A stretch of 64,000 nucleotides of DNA from Siphonobacter curvatus (lineage in GTDB: Bacteria; Bacteroidota; Bacteroidia; Cytophagales; Spirosomataceae). Under the pieces are notes generated by a model. The model was not told the origin of the DNA, ran no database searches, and was given only the letters and a program-made list of their open reading frames with translations. A program made the translations under genes and the position numbers. The stretch lies in NCBI RefSeq assembly GCF_002943425.1, contig NZ_PTRA01000010.1:20408-84407 (forward strand). Reading direction: 5' to 3'. Of this stretch, positions 35,107 to 44,999 are shown in pieces (the stretch's first letter is position 1; each line of letters opens with the position of its first letter).

Positions 35107-38100
35107 ATGCGCTCTTTATCCCGAAGCTATCGCCAATGGTTTGGGTTATTGCTTATCTGTCTGTACCCCTTGTACAGTACGGGTCAGATAGACGTGGCCG
35201 CTGGTCTAACCTATCCTAAACGCATTCTAACGCCCCGTAACGGTCTTCCACAATCCTTTGTTTCGGGGCTGGTTCAGGATAAACAAGGCTTTGTCTGGGT
35301 AGGTACCCGCAATGGTCTGGCCCGCTTCGACGGCAAAGCATTCAAAGTTTTTCAGCACAATCAGCACGACAGCACCACCCTTAGCTCCAATGTAATTGCC
35401 TACCTGACGCCTGACGCCCAGAACCGCATCTGGATTCAGTACGAAAGCACGGCACTCGATGTGTTTGATCCGGTTACCGAGCAAGTCATCCACGTGAGTA
35501 AGGACCCCCTCTTTCAAAAGTATCCCAAGTACTTTGTTAGCCAGGGTCTACTCATTGACCATGAAAGCAAAATCTGGGGCATTGAGCGCGCAAACGGTCT
35601 TTACTGCTATGATTTAAAAGCTCAAAAGCTGACCCATTATACGCAGCAAACCCACGGTTTACCTTCCAATATTGTGCGGGGGGTATTCGAGGATCGTCAG
35701 CACCGCATCTGGGTGATTACCATGGCGGGCCTGGCCCGGTTGCAAGGGGGCCGTTTTCAAAGCACTCCTACGCCTTTCCCCTTGGAGTTTGGTACCAGTC
35801 GCTCGCTTTCCACCGACATGATTTCCATGCTGGAACGGCCCAATGGGGAATTGATGTTTAGTGATGCCCGCAAGCTCATTTTCTACCATCCCGAGCGCCG
35901 TAGCTTCCGACAGGTGTCGTTTCCACACGAGGAGAACCTGTCCATTCGCTGGATTCGCCGGGGACCCGATCAAAAAGAATACTGGGAATTAAACGGAAAA
36001 GTATATCAGTACGGCGATGCGCAGGGCATTCGGCAGGTAGCCGAAACATCGCTAACCACGATCAAAGAAGCCTGTAGCTTTTTGGTAGACCGATCGGGTC
36101 TGATCTGGCTGGGTACGAATGCCGCAGGTCTGCACCAGATTGATTTGAATGCCCCCTATTTTCGGACGTTTGAAAATACGCATTCCTTTCACGAGGATTT
36201 ATTTCAAAAGGAGTTTGGCATTTCTTTGGGTCAGACCTTTGGCTGGCCGCCCCAGCACCCCGAATACCAGCTCTCCAGCTACAACGTTCGCTCGGCTTAC
36301 GATGCCCATCATCGCTTGTGGGTAGGCTTGTGGAAAAATCTGGGGTATTGGGATGCCGCGGCCCGGCGCTTTGTACTGCTGCCCTTACCACCCGACCTGC
36401 TTTCACAACAGTATCTCTACCAAGGCATCCGGGGCTTAACCTTCGATGCACAGGGCCAGGTCTGGATTTCTGGTCAGGATGGCTACGTGGCTAGCTTTAA
36501 TGAAGCCACCCGGCAATGGACGACCCAAAGTCCAGCGTCGGCCTTTGCCCAGGCCGTGCAAAAAAAGAATAGCCGCCCGGTGATCCCCGTGGCTTTACTC
36601 GTCGACGAGCAAAGCATCTACCTGACTACGGAGTTTGATGGCCTGGTCATTATTGACCGGAAAACCCATCAAATTCAGACCCTTACCCACGAAAATGCTC
36701 CCAAGGTAATCCCTACGAATCAGCTCATTGGCCTGGCAGCCGATCCCACCCGGAAAGACATCTTTTGGATGGGGAGCTACGACGGGCTGATCTGTTTTCA
36801 TAAATCCACCCGTACCAGCGAAACCTTTTCCCTCGAAGAGGGGCTACCCGATAATGCCATTTACTCCCTATTGCCCGATGCGAAGGGCAGCTTATGGCTA
36901 GCCACCAACAAGGGGCTTTGCCAATTCCATCCCCTAACCCATCAGATTCGCCTATTTCAGGCATCCGACGGTCTACCCGGCGAGGAATTCAACCGCTTTC
37001 ACTACCTGCGCCTGCCTGACGACCGGCTGGCCTTTGGGGGCATTGAAGGCTGGACCCTGTTTAAACCTGCTGGCTCCTTTGTGGACACGTACCAGCCTAC
37101 GGTGGGCCTCACCCAGGTGCTGATCAATAACAGTCCCATCGACCAAACGCCGTTTAAACAGCCGCTGGAAGCCCTGCAAGCCCTCCAGCTTCCTTACGAT
37201 CAGAACTCCCTGGTTTTTAATTTTGCCGGCCTGCACTACGCCCAGCCCGAGAAGCTTACCTATCGCTATCAACTCGAAGGCTACGATGAGGGCTGGAACC
37301 ACATTGGCACGGCCTCCGAGGCGCATTACACCAAATTACCTCCGGGCCACTACACGCTCCGCGTAAACGTCACCAATACCAGCGGGGAGTGGAGCCATCA
37401 TACCTATTCACTTTCTCTGATCATCCATCCGCCCTTTTATCAATCCTGGTGGGCGTACGCCCTGTATGTACTGCTAGCGGGCTCCTTAGCCTGGCTATTT
37501 GTGCAATACCGTATCCGACAGGACCGCTTTGCCCAGGCGATGGTACTCAAAGAAAAGGAAGCCCAGCAGTTGCGCTGGATTGATGAGCTGAAGACGAAGT
37601 TTTTCTCCAACATTACCCACGAGTTTCGTACGCCCTTGACGCTGATTCTCACGCCTACCGAACGGCTCAAGCAGGAAATTGAACTTCCCCACCAGCAGCG
37701 CTGGCTATCGGCCATTGAACGCAATGCCCACCAATTGCTTGGCCTGATTAATCAGCTCATGGATCTTTCCAAGCTCGAGTCGGGGATGATGAAACTTTCG
37801 CTGGCTCGGGGCAGTGTACAAGAAGTGTTAACGCGCCTGATCCAATCGTTTCAGATTGAAGCCGAACAAAAAGGCATCCAGCTTACGTGGAGCTTTCCCT
37901 CATCCCTCGGTACGTATTGGTTTGACGTGGATAAGTTTGAACGCATTGCCTATAACTTGCTTTCAAACGCCATCAAATTTTCCCAGAGTGGCGACGAGGT
38001 CCAAGTCAGTCTGAGCACTCAGCCTCCGGCCCAATCCACCCGGAGGGAAATCCATACGGGCATCTACCTAACCGTGTCCGATACGGCCTTGGGCATTGCG

Positions 38101-39096
38101 CCGGAGGTGCTGCCCCACATTTTTGACCGTTTCTACCAGGTCGATGAAAGCCATTTTAGGCAGGGAACGGGCATTGGTCTAGCCTTGGTTAAAGAACTCG
38201 TCGAACTTCAGATGGGCTTTATCGAAGTGGCCAGTGAGCAAAACCGCGGAACGTCCTTTGTGATCTTTCTACCCTACGCAAAAGCCGAACCGGCGATCGT
38301 CGAAACGTCGGGGGCCTCTGCTCCGGAAACGCCCGAGGAGACCCAAGCGCACGTGTTACTCGTGGAAGACAACGCCGAGCTGGCGGCCTTCATCATTGAT
38401 AGTCTCCCTAGTGCTTACCGGGTGAGTCTAGCCACCAACGGCGCCGAAGGCTACGAGCAGGCCCTCTTGCTGGGACCCGATTTAATCATTAGTGACATCA
38501 TGATGCCCGTGATGGATGGATTGGCTATGTGTCAGGCCATTCGAAACGATGAGCAGGTAAGTCACATTCCCATCATCCTACTCACGGCGAAATCCGCTTA
38601 CGAAAGCCGGATTGATGGGCTTTCGCGCGGCGCTAATGCCTATATCACCAAGCCTTTTCACGTCGAGGAGCTCCACCTGAAGATTCGAAATCTGCTCGCC
38701 CAGCAAAAGCTCAGCCAGCAGCACGCCCGTCAGGGCTTAATGCAGCCGGCGCCGGTCCAAAAGACCGTCGAAGATCCCTTTCTGACCCGGTGCTATGCGC
38801 TACTCGAAGAACGGCTCGACGATTCTTCGCTGAGCGTGGAAACCTTTGCTAGTCTGGTCAATATGAGCCGGGTCAATTTGCACCGGAAAATCAAGGCCTT
38901 GACGGGTCTTTCCGTTAGCGAGGTGATCCGCAACTACCGCCTCAAACGTGCAACGGCCTTCTTAGAACAGGGACTTAACAGCTCCCAGACGGCCTACCAG
39001 GTGGGCTTTGAAAATCCTTCCTACTTTATCAAGTGTTTCCGCGACCTCTACCACATGACGCCTTCCGAGTATGTAAAGAAGGTAAATGCACTGTAA
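35107..39096 (+). CDS. Hybrid two-component system regulator (HTCS)
   Basis: A 1329-residue one-protein signalling system. A signal peptide is followed by about 680 residues of two-component-regulator propeller repeats (for example GFVWVGTRNGLARFDGK), a Y_Y_Y domain (about 708-775) and a membrane segment (about 779-801). Next come HisKA with NITHEFRTPL (His about 838) and HATPase (NLLSNAIKFS, GTGIGLALVK), a receiver with ISDIMMPVMDG (Asp about 1130) and a C-terminal AraC helix-turn-helix (MSRVNLHRKIKALTGLS). HTCS proteins bind a glycan breakdown product in the periplasm and switch on its utilisation genes. The HATPase G1 box reads DTALGI, with Ala in place of the usual first Gly. No glycan-utilisation genes follow. 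The start is the ATG at 35107. Confidence 0.92.
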   Translation: MRSLSRSYRQWFGLLLICLYPLYSTGQIDVAAGLTYPKRILTPRNGLPQSFVSGLVQDKQGFVWVGTRNGLARFDGKAFKVFQHNQHDSTTLSSNVIAYLTPDAQNRIWIQYESTALDVFDPVTEQVIHVSKDPLFQKYPKYFVSQGLLIDHESKIWGIERANGLYCYDLKAQKLTHYTQQTHGLPSNIVRGVFEDRQHRIWVITMAGLARLQGGRFQSTPTPFPLEFGTSRSLSTDMISMLERPNGELMFSDARKLIFYHPERRSFRQVSFPHEENLSIRWIRRGPDQKEYWELNGKVYQYGDAQGIRQVAETSLTTIKEACSFLVDRSGLIWLGTNAAGLHQIDLNAPYFRTFENTHSFHEDLFQKEFGISLGQTFGWPPQHPEYQLSSYNVRSAYDAHHRLWVGLWKNLGYWDAAARRFVLLPLPPDLLSQQYLYQGIRGLTFDAQGQVWISGQDGYVASFNEATRQWTTQSPASAFAQAVQKKNSRPVIPVALLVDEQSIYLTTEFDGLVIIDRKTHQIQTLTHENAPKVIPTNQLIGLAADPTRKDIFWMGSYDGLICFHKSTRTSETFSLEEGLPDNAIYSLLPDAKGSLWLATNKGLCQFHPLTHQIRLFQASDGLPGEEFNRFHYLRLPDDRLAFGGIEGWTLFKPAGSFVDTYQPTVGLTQVLINNSPIDQTPFKQPLEALQALQLPYDQNSLVFNFAGLHYAQPEKLTYRYQLEGYDEGWNHIGTASEAHYTKLPPGHYTLRVNVTNTSGEWSHHTYSLSLIIHPPFYQSWWAYALYVLLAGSLAWLFVQYRIRQDRFAQAMVLKEKEAQQLRWIDELKTKFFSNITHEFRTPLTLILTPTERLKQEIELPHQQRWLSAIERNAHQLLGLINQLMDLSKLESGMMKLSLARGSVQEVLTRLIQSFQIEAEQKGIQLTWSFPSSLGTYWFDVDKFERIAYNLLSNAIKFSQSGDEVQVSLSTQPPAQSTRREIHTGIYLTVSDTALGIAPEVLPHIFDRFYQVDESHFRQGTGIGLALVKELVELQMGFIEVASEQNRGTSFVIFLPYAKAEPAIVETSGASAPETPEETQAHVLLVEDNAELAAFIIDSLPSAYRVSLATNGAEGYEQALLLGPDLIISDIMMPVMDGLAMCQAIRNDEQVSHIPIILLTAKSAYESRIDGLSRGANAYITKPFHVEELHLKIRNLLAQQKLSQQHARQGLMQPAPVQKTVEDPFLTRCYALLEERLDDSSLSVETFASLVNMSRVNLHRKIKALTGLSVSEVIRNYRLKRATAFLEQGLNSSQTAYQVGFENPSYFIKCFRDLYHMTPSEYVKKVNAL

Positions 39097-39687
39097 GAGC
39101 TAGCGGCGGCAAAGGGATTATAATGAGTGACACCTATCCAATCGCCAGGATTACGCCTGTCTAAGACCGTCACTACCCTAGCTACGTAGCTTTGATGGAC
39201 CCCAACATCCTTAGTATAGAAGCCAGTTTACTCGTAAGACTCCTTGCCTTTGATTTGAACGTGAGCCGGACTGTTTACCCAAACGGCTGCTCGCAAAATT
39301 CCTTTCTCAGGCGTATGGTTAGATAGCCGGGCCCGTCTTTCGGTAGATAAAGGGGATAAGAAACGCCACTAACCTCGCGGGCTTTATTAGCTGTGAGCGT
39401 ACCGGGCGCCTTTACTAGCGATCAGGTCTCTTAATCACTTTAGATACCCCAATAGCGCAGATAAGCGCCTACCATTTTTGTAAGCTCCTGGTCTTGACTT
39501 ACTACGAAAAGGGAGACCTGCAGCCACATGCCTTGCTTTTAGAAAGCCTTGGCGCAAGCAAAATTGGTTAGCCGCTTTTACAGGCCTGGTATATCTTTTT
39601 GCTTTTGAGAACGTGTTTTAAATCACTCAGCAAAACAAAGCAATAGGCCGACCTAGAATTAAAAGGGAACTGATCCCAACACCTTGT
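39097..39687. other. Intergenic region after the HTCS gene
   Basis: About 590 bp with no intact gene. A minus-strand stretch near 39240-39310 reads KGILRAAVWVNSPAHVQIKG, which loosely recalls glycosidase C-termini but has no frame around it. I treat it as unassigned or decayed sequence. Confidence 0.35.
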
Positions 39688-40140
39688 ATGCACCGTAGAT
39701 GGCTAACCTTCCCCTTCAAGCATAGACAGACGTATCGATTAGGAGTCGCCCTCCTGTTACTAACGCTTCAATCGTGCCAGTCTAAAAAATACACGTTTGC
39801 CTCTTCAGCGGTTGTACCGGCTGCCGAAGGAACGATCAAAGTCGAACCCGAAGACAATGGCAATTATGAAATAGAACTACAGGTGACGAACCTTGCCGAG
39901 CCCAGTCGGCTGCAGCCGGCTCGAAAATTATATATCGTTTGGGCGCAGACGGAAAAAGAAGGAAATCGAAACATTGGGCAATTAAAAATGTCCACGGGAT
40001 TTCTTTCCTCCACGCTTAAGAGTTCCCTGCACAGCCTCAGCCCCTTTAAACCCGTAGGCTTTTTAATTTCTGCGGAAGACAACCTCAGCGTGGCTCAACC
40101 CCGCGGGCCAATCGTCCTACAAACGGCTACCGAGCCCTAA
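39688..40140 (+). CDS. Small hypothetical lipoprotein
   Basis: A 150-residue protein with a lipobox-type signal (GVALLLLTLQSC) after a basic N-terminus. The mature part is one beta-rich domain (GTIKVEPEDNGNYEIELQVTNLAEPSRL, KLYIVWAQTEKEGNRNIGQLK, FKPVGFLISAEDN), compatible with an Ig-like fold. No function is evident. It lies alone, upstream of a decayed AraC-domain fragment. Confidence 0.62.
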   Translation: MHRRWLTFPFKHRQTYRLGVALLLLTLQSCQSKKYTFASSAVVPAAEGTIKVEPEDNGNYEIELQVTNLAEPSRLQPARKLYIVWAQTEKEGNRNIGQLKMSTGFLSSTLKSSLHSLSPFKPVGFLISAEDNLSVAQPRGPIVLQTATEP

Positions 40141-40376
40141 AATCAACCAGGCCTTCATTTTCTCAACATTAGAAATCACTACTCGTTCGCTTTATTTGGT
40201 GGTACGCTCCTGCCAGCAGTTGATTGGCTCATCTAAGCGCATACGGTTTGGGGTCATGGCGAACAAAGCCAGGAGGCTTTTCCGCTCATGGAACTACCGC
40301 TGACTACTTGGCTGGACTAGGTGATCATGACTGGCAGATGATAAGCCCGGTCTAGTAGCCCTTTATCTTGTAAACA

Positions 40377-40463
40377 AAATCCTTCCTACAGTATTAATCG
40401 TTTCCGCGAGTATTTACCCCCCTGACGCCTGCTGAATACGTGAAGAAAGTAAGTACTCAGTAA
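40377..40463 (+). pseudogene. Relic of an HTCS/AraC C-terminus
   Basis: The sequence from AAAATCCTTCCTAC to the TAA at 40463 matches the end of the HTCS gene (38990-39096) in order: ENPSY, FR, then TPAEYVKKV and a stop. One base is missing between the FRE and TPAEYVKKVSTQ parts, so the frame is broken, and nothing of the rest of the gene remains. It is the scar of a second regulator of the same kind. Confidence 0.6.
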
Positions 40464-40602
40464 GACTACTCTAGGGGTAATTACTTTAGTCTAAAGAAAA
40501 TGCTCAGTGATTAGCGATTTTTCCAGTGTAAAGGATTCTTGCTTTTAAACGGTGCGTATTCAATGCATGCAGCCATTAATTTTTCACTTTCTCTTTGCTA
40601 GG
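40464..40602. other. Short spacer after the AraC relic
   Basis: No gene or clear signal. It contains the 3' flank of the minus-strand lipase-like gene. Confidence 0.3.
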
Positions 40603-43593
40603 TTACTGCTTGATAAATCGTTGCTCTAACGTATGCCCAGTTTTAGTAAAAATTCGTAGGATATAGGCACCTTTAGGCAAGGTGTTTACCTGGATCTTCT
40701 TATCGAATACTGCTTTCTGCCAGAGCACGAGTCCTTGTAGGTTCAAAACCTGGATTTTAGCTACATCGAGGGTAGGTGATAATTCGATTGCTAACTCACC
40801 TTCGGTTGGATTGGGATATATTGTCAAATCGTAGCTGATGCCCGCATTCTTTACAGAAATCATCTTCGAATCATGAGTAGTACCATCCTCATCTATTTGT
40901 TTCAGGCGATAATAGGTGATTGGACTACACGGCAAACGGTCCCAAAAGGTATAACCTTGCAGCGTAGTTGTCGTTCCCGCACCTTTGACTAAGCCTATGA
41001 CCTCAAATTGTTTACCGTTGGGACTTCGCTCAATCAGAAAATGGCTATTGGTGGTCTCCTGAGCCGTTGACCATAAAAGTTGATTCCCTAGTTCTGCTTT
41101 ATTTTTTCCAGAAAAGTGGATGAATGTAACGGGTAAGGGGGTCTCAATGGCTACGTACACCTGAATGGGAACCCGGGTTGAGCTGCCCAAATATTGCACG
41201 GTTAAGGTGTCCCGGCCCATTTGATTTCCCTGAACCTGGCCTTCTCCCAGATAAGAAGCGATATTTTCTTTAAACTGATACGTTACTCCTGCCAAAGCTG
41301 ATAAGTCCCGTTCTACTCCGTCGTCAAACAGCCCCGTTACAGTTAATTGCTGCGTACCCTGTAAACTCACGAGTACGCTAGCAGGTTGTACGGAGATACT
41401 TTTCAAATTCACGTTTGGAACCACCTGGAGGGTTACCGTAGTATCCATCAATTCATACCCTGCTTCCCCAAATCCTAACGCTGCTAAGCGTAAGGTACCG
41501 ATAGCGTTAGTCGGCACCTGATAAGTAAAAGTGGTCGTAGTGGGATCAACTATCTTTTGATACGTTCCGACGGAAGCGTTTCCGGCAAAAAACACGATAT
41601 TTTTTATATCTTGACTAACGTTGACGGAAACCGTAACGAATTGATTGGGTCGTACAGTTGTACCGGAAAGGGGCTGAGCAATGTGTAGAGTCGATGCTTG
41701 GGTTGCAGCAGCCGTGTAGCCCCTAGCCCCCTTATTCGTTTCGCTTAGAAAATCAGGTATTTTTTCTGGGAAAGGGTCATACCACGTTTTACTAAATAGT
41801 GGATCTGCTGGACTCTTTTTAAGCAATTCTTTTACCTTTTCAATAACAATGGGGTTTACGGTAGAACCCATGTGATTTTGATTTGCCGGGATCAACGTTA
41901 CATTGGATGGACTTAAGCCCCCCCTTTGGCTCTGATCAGATACTGTAATGTCATTGTAGCCGTCAAACAATTCCTGCGTCAATCTATTTAATAAAATCGC
42001 AATATCATTTCCGGGGGAAGGTAGCATAGACTTGTATTTAAAGAGGGCCGCCTGCAGTACTAGAGCTGACCAATCATTGATTACTGAAAGAGGGTCTACC
42101 TGATCCATCGGAATTTCATACCTGGTCACAATCGCATGGCAGGGAACCGAATTATGAGTTCTTGTCGGACCATTTAATAATTCAGTAAGGGCAACACTGC
42201 CTACCCGTAAATCTCTGATCGCTTGAAATTTCCACTCTCCACCCATTATAAAACTGGCCACTGTCAAAGCTCCGTAAAAAACTTGATGATCAACTAGATT
42301 ACCTACTTGAGATCCTCCGTGTGGCGTATTCAGCGTAATAACTCGATTAACGGCTGAGTGATAATTCGTTTGAACATGGATTCGGCTCAGAATCCCCCCC
42401 ATGCTATGCCCAATTAAATCACATTTTCCAGCTGATATTTGAGCATTATTGCAATCCAATAAAATGAGTTTTAATCGTTCCTGCAACAAGGCAGAATTGT
42501 CCCAAAAGCCCATACCTGACCGATCGGAATATCTCACTATATGCACTTGCCTATCGCTATAGAGCTCTGCTTGCAAGCCCACTTTCATCAATTCAAAAAT
42601 TTTCCCTTTAGATAACAAGCCATGAATCAAAGCTACAGGAGGCCGGACAACAGTCAGCTTTAATTTACCCACTTGAGTAGCACCTTGGTAAATGAGTAAG
42701 GTAATCAAATACTCTCGTTGGGCCCTTTCACTATTAAAAAAGGAAGGATGCTTATACGTTATTCTAAATTTATCGACTTGCTTAATAGGGTTAATTAATT
42801 CACCATCCCGCTCTTCATTCCCTATTGATGTATTTTCAATTTTAATCGAAACATCATTAGCTTGTTTACCCTTCACTTCGATAACGGTTGCCTCCGATCC
42901 ATCCGCACATACTTTTGTTTTAGCATTAATATTTTTGTTAATCCCCAGATTTATTTCCTCAAGAAAAGTGCGAGTGAGGGGTGCCGCTTGATTTCCAATC
43001 TTGAATTCATTGTAAAGTGATAATAGGGTAGTATTCTTTTCATATACTTTAACACTAGCCACTACCTCCTGGCCGGCGTATGTATTCGTATTAGATACAG
43101 TGCCTAGGCTTGCCGTTTCTTCGCCCGTTCGCGTATCTTTGAAATAACGAAATTGGTATTCCCAATCTTGGGTGGAAGACCCCACGATTCGAAAGGCCCC
43201 TACCGATAAAGTCATCCAAATTTTCTTGTAGCCTTCTGCATCGTACTTAACGGCAATAAAACTAGATGCACCGGTTCTGTTAATACGAGGCCCCCTAACG
43301 TTCTCGGGAAAATTAGGGACCACCCTAACTTCATAAAAGATGGCCCCTGACTCAACCTGTTTACTGTAAAAAGGGTTACCCTTTTCATTTTTATTATTAG
43401 AGCCTTGAAAAGTAGTCGTCGGCCCAACGAAACTTTTAACTACTATCTTAGTAGAAGGCAAGGTAAACTGGCTTGACGCTTTCCCGCCTAACATACTCAC
43501 TTCAATACTATCTAGCTCCATTAGTTGACCATACGATCTATCATAAGTCAAGAGAGAAAGTAATAGAATAAACAGGTAGAATTTCTTTTTCAT
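40603..43593 (-). CDS. Secreted lipase-like alpha/beta hydrolase with T9SS sorting domain
   Basis: A 996-residue protein. A signal peptide (MKKKFYLFILLLSLLTYDRSYGQ) starts at the ATG at 43593; the longer frame to 43698 adds an unlikely membrane stretch. A beta-rich N-terminal half precedes an alpha/beta-hydrolase core with the nucleophile elbow CDLIGHSMGGILSR and LNTPHGGSQVGNL, similar to PGAP1/triacylglycerol-lipase-like enzymes. Big-like/Ig-like repeats follow. The last about 75 residues are a type A T9SS C-terminal domain (YPNPTEGELAIEL ... LPKGAYILRIFTKTG), so the protein should be exported and attached to or released from the surface. The substrate is unknown. Confidence 0.85.
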   Translation of the reverse strand: MKKKFYLFILLLSLLTYDRSYGQLMELDSIEVSMLGGKASSQFTLPSTKIVVKSFVGPTTTFQGSNNKNEKGNPFYSKQVESGAIFYEVRVVPNFPENVRGPRINRTGASSFIAVKYDAEGYKKIWMTLSVGAFRIVGSSTQDWEYQFRYFKDTRTGEETASLGTVSNTNTYAGQEVVASVKVYEKNTTLLSLYNEFKIGNQAAPLTRTFLEEINLGINKNINAKTKVCADGSEATVIEVKGKQANDVSIKIENTSIGNEERDGELINPIKQVDKFRITYKHPSFFNSERAQREYLITLLIYQGATQVGKLKLTVVRPPVALIHGLLSKGKIFELMKVGLQAELYSDRQVHIVRYSDRSGMGFWDNSALLQERLKLILLDCNNAQISAGKCDLIGHSMGGILSRIHVQTNYHSAVNRVITLNTPHGGSQVGNLVDHQVFYGALTVASFIMGGEWKFQAIRDLRVGSVALTELLNGPTRTHNSVPCHAIVTRYEIPMDQVDPLSVINDWSALVLQAALFKYKSMLPSPGNDIAILLNRLTQELFDGYNDITVSDQSQRGGLSPSNVTLIPANQNHMGSTVNPIVIEKVKELLKKSPADPLFSKTWYDPFPEKIPDFLSETNKGARGYTAAATQASTLHIAQPLSGTTVRPNQFVTVSVNVSQDIKNIVFFAGNASVGTYQKIVDPTTTTFTYQVPTNAIGTLRLAALGFGEAGYELMDTTVTLQVVPNVNLKSISVQPASVLVSLQGTQQLTVTGLFDDGVERDLSALAGVTYQFKENIASYLGEGQVQGNQMGRDTLTVQYLGSSTRVPIQVYVAIETPLPVTFIHFSGKNKAELGNQLLWSTAQETTNSHFLIERSPNGKQFEVIGLVKGAGTTTTLQGYTFWDRLPCSPITYYRLKQIDEDGTTHDSKMISVKNAGISYDLTIYPNPTEGELAIELSPTLDVAKIQVLNLQGLVLWQKAVFDKKIQVNTLPKGAYILRIFTKTGHTLEQRFIKQ

Positions 43594-43732
43594 ACGTACA
43601 GTGACAAGAATATGATAGGTATGAAACAAAAGTATTAGACTTACCGTAGCCCATAAATACCTATATATAGGCATATCAAGATTTTGAGTACAGCACAAAA
43701 ACGTAGAGCCTTTAAGAAAATATTATAGGTAA
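43594..43732. other. Upstream region of the lipase-like gene
   Basis: AT-rich sequence between the lipase start and a decayed frame; it may hold the promoter. Confidence 0.3.
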
Positions 43733-44056
43733 TAAAAGACTGACCGGAATACCTTTGTTATAAGCGCGTATAAGCAAACTGAGGAATTTTGGCGGCTTGA
43801 ATCGGAACTCCCTCGATTCTTCAGCAAACAGTTAGGACAGTTATTGCAACAAGTCAATCAGCCGAAGCATAACAAGGACGTAGCAACGCTTAGGGGCGGC
43901 TTCATTTTACGAGAAATTACAGACATGAATTACGTACGGACTACCACAAGCGAACCTTAAATTCACCGTACACAATGGTATACGCATAATCATGGTAACC
44001 TGCAAGCCATTACGGGTTTGTATCGCGAGAAAGCTTTAAATAAGCTATCCGATTAA
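43733..44056 (+). pseudogene. Decayed frame of unknown family
   Basis: A plus-strand frame reads YKQTEEFWRLESELPRFF, then LRGGFILREITDMNYVR, a TAA at 43960, and continues in the same frame as TQWYTHNHGNLQAITGLYREK to a second TAA at 44056. It has no start codon. The even amino-acid composition suggests a former gene, not noise, but I cannot name the family. Confidence 0.3.
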
Positions 44057-44590
44057 TTGAGAAGCAAATTGCCTGAATCGCTAGTGTAGAGAAAAATATG
44101 CAATAACTCAGAACTCAACTAGGCAAGCCCTAAGCCAAGCAGGAAAGGCTTGATCATGTAAAGCTGTAGCTATAACAAATTGAAACAACTCTAGCTCCAT
44201 ATTTAGCAGGATCGACTCCATTGCGTCCAATTCAATAACCCCAAAAGCAGGATAAAAATGAAGTCACCATGTGCTATAAAGTAAAATGAAAGCCTTCTTG
44301 AAAAAATACCCCAATAGCGGTGTACATTCCTCAAAACTTTAGCAACTTAAAATCCTAGGTTAAGAAACTACGCTTTATTACTTATTAGAATGGCATTAAA
44401 TATGCAAAAGTATAAATGCAATATTTTACGCTAAATTGTAAGAGCTCTATACAAAGTGATTTTTTATCTTATTCTAATTAATTTCTAATATCAGTTATTA
44501 ATGATTCCATCTATTTTTATTTGCCTTTACAACTATATAATATAAATAGGTGTCTATCTAATATACTTCACATTTCAAACACTACATATC
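44057..44590. other. AT-rich intergenic region
   Basis: About 530 bp, markedly AT-rich from 44340 on, upstream of the lipoprotein/subtilisin pair. It probably holds their promoter. No gene is seen. Confidence 0.4.
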
Positions 44591-44995
44591 ATGAAAAATA
44601 TACTTTCTATCGTTATCTTTCTTTTTACAGCACTCTTACTGATCACTTGTACTAAGGAAGATAATCCTTATGACGGCAATACTTGTTACGAAGGTATAAT
44701 CGTCGCTGGAGATTGTCCATCTTTATACTTCGTACAAGTCACGAATGCTCCTATCGGCGTGGAGTGGGATAGAAAAGATAGTTTGTTTAATAATGTAGTC
44801 ATGTTAAATAATCCACCCTTTAACAGAATCGAGGGGGGCCTTACAATCGGCACTAAAGTATACTTTCATATTGACGCAAAAGCTACAGAACAACGTTCAT
44901 GCAGCGATTTTTATCCCTGCCCCACTACCATTCCTTTGAAAAAGCCAAGTGTCCAATTATGTATTGATTATATATCTCTAAACCAATGCAAATAA
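44591..44995 (+). CDS. Cysteine-rich small lipoprotein next to a subtilisin
   Basis: A 134-residue protein with a lipobox-type signal (FLFTALLLITC). The mature part has eight further cysteine-containing spots (NTCYEG, GDCPSL, SCSDFYPCP, LCIDY, NQCK), which suggests disulfides in the periplasm or outside. It lies 4 bp before the start of a T9SS subtilisin, so the two are probably co-transcribed and may work together, for example as an inhibitor or chaperone. That role is only an inference. Its AT-rich codon use matches the subtilisin and differs from the GC-rich genes elsewhere. Confidence 0.65.
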   Translation: MKNILSIVIFLFTALLLITCTKEDNPYDGNTCYEGIIVAGDCPSLYFVQVTNAPIGVEWDRKDSLFNNVVMLNNPPFNRIEGGLTIGTKVYFHIDAKATEQRSCSDFYPCPTTIPLKKPSVQLCIDYISLNQCK

Positions 44996-44999
44996 CCCA

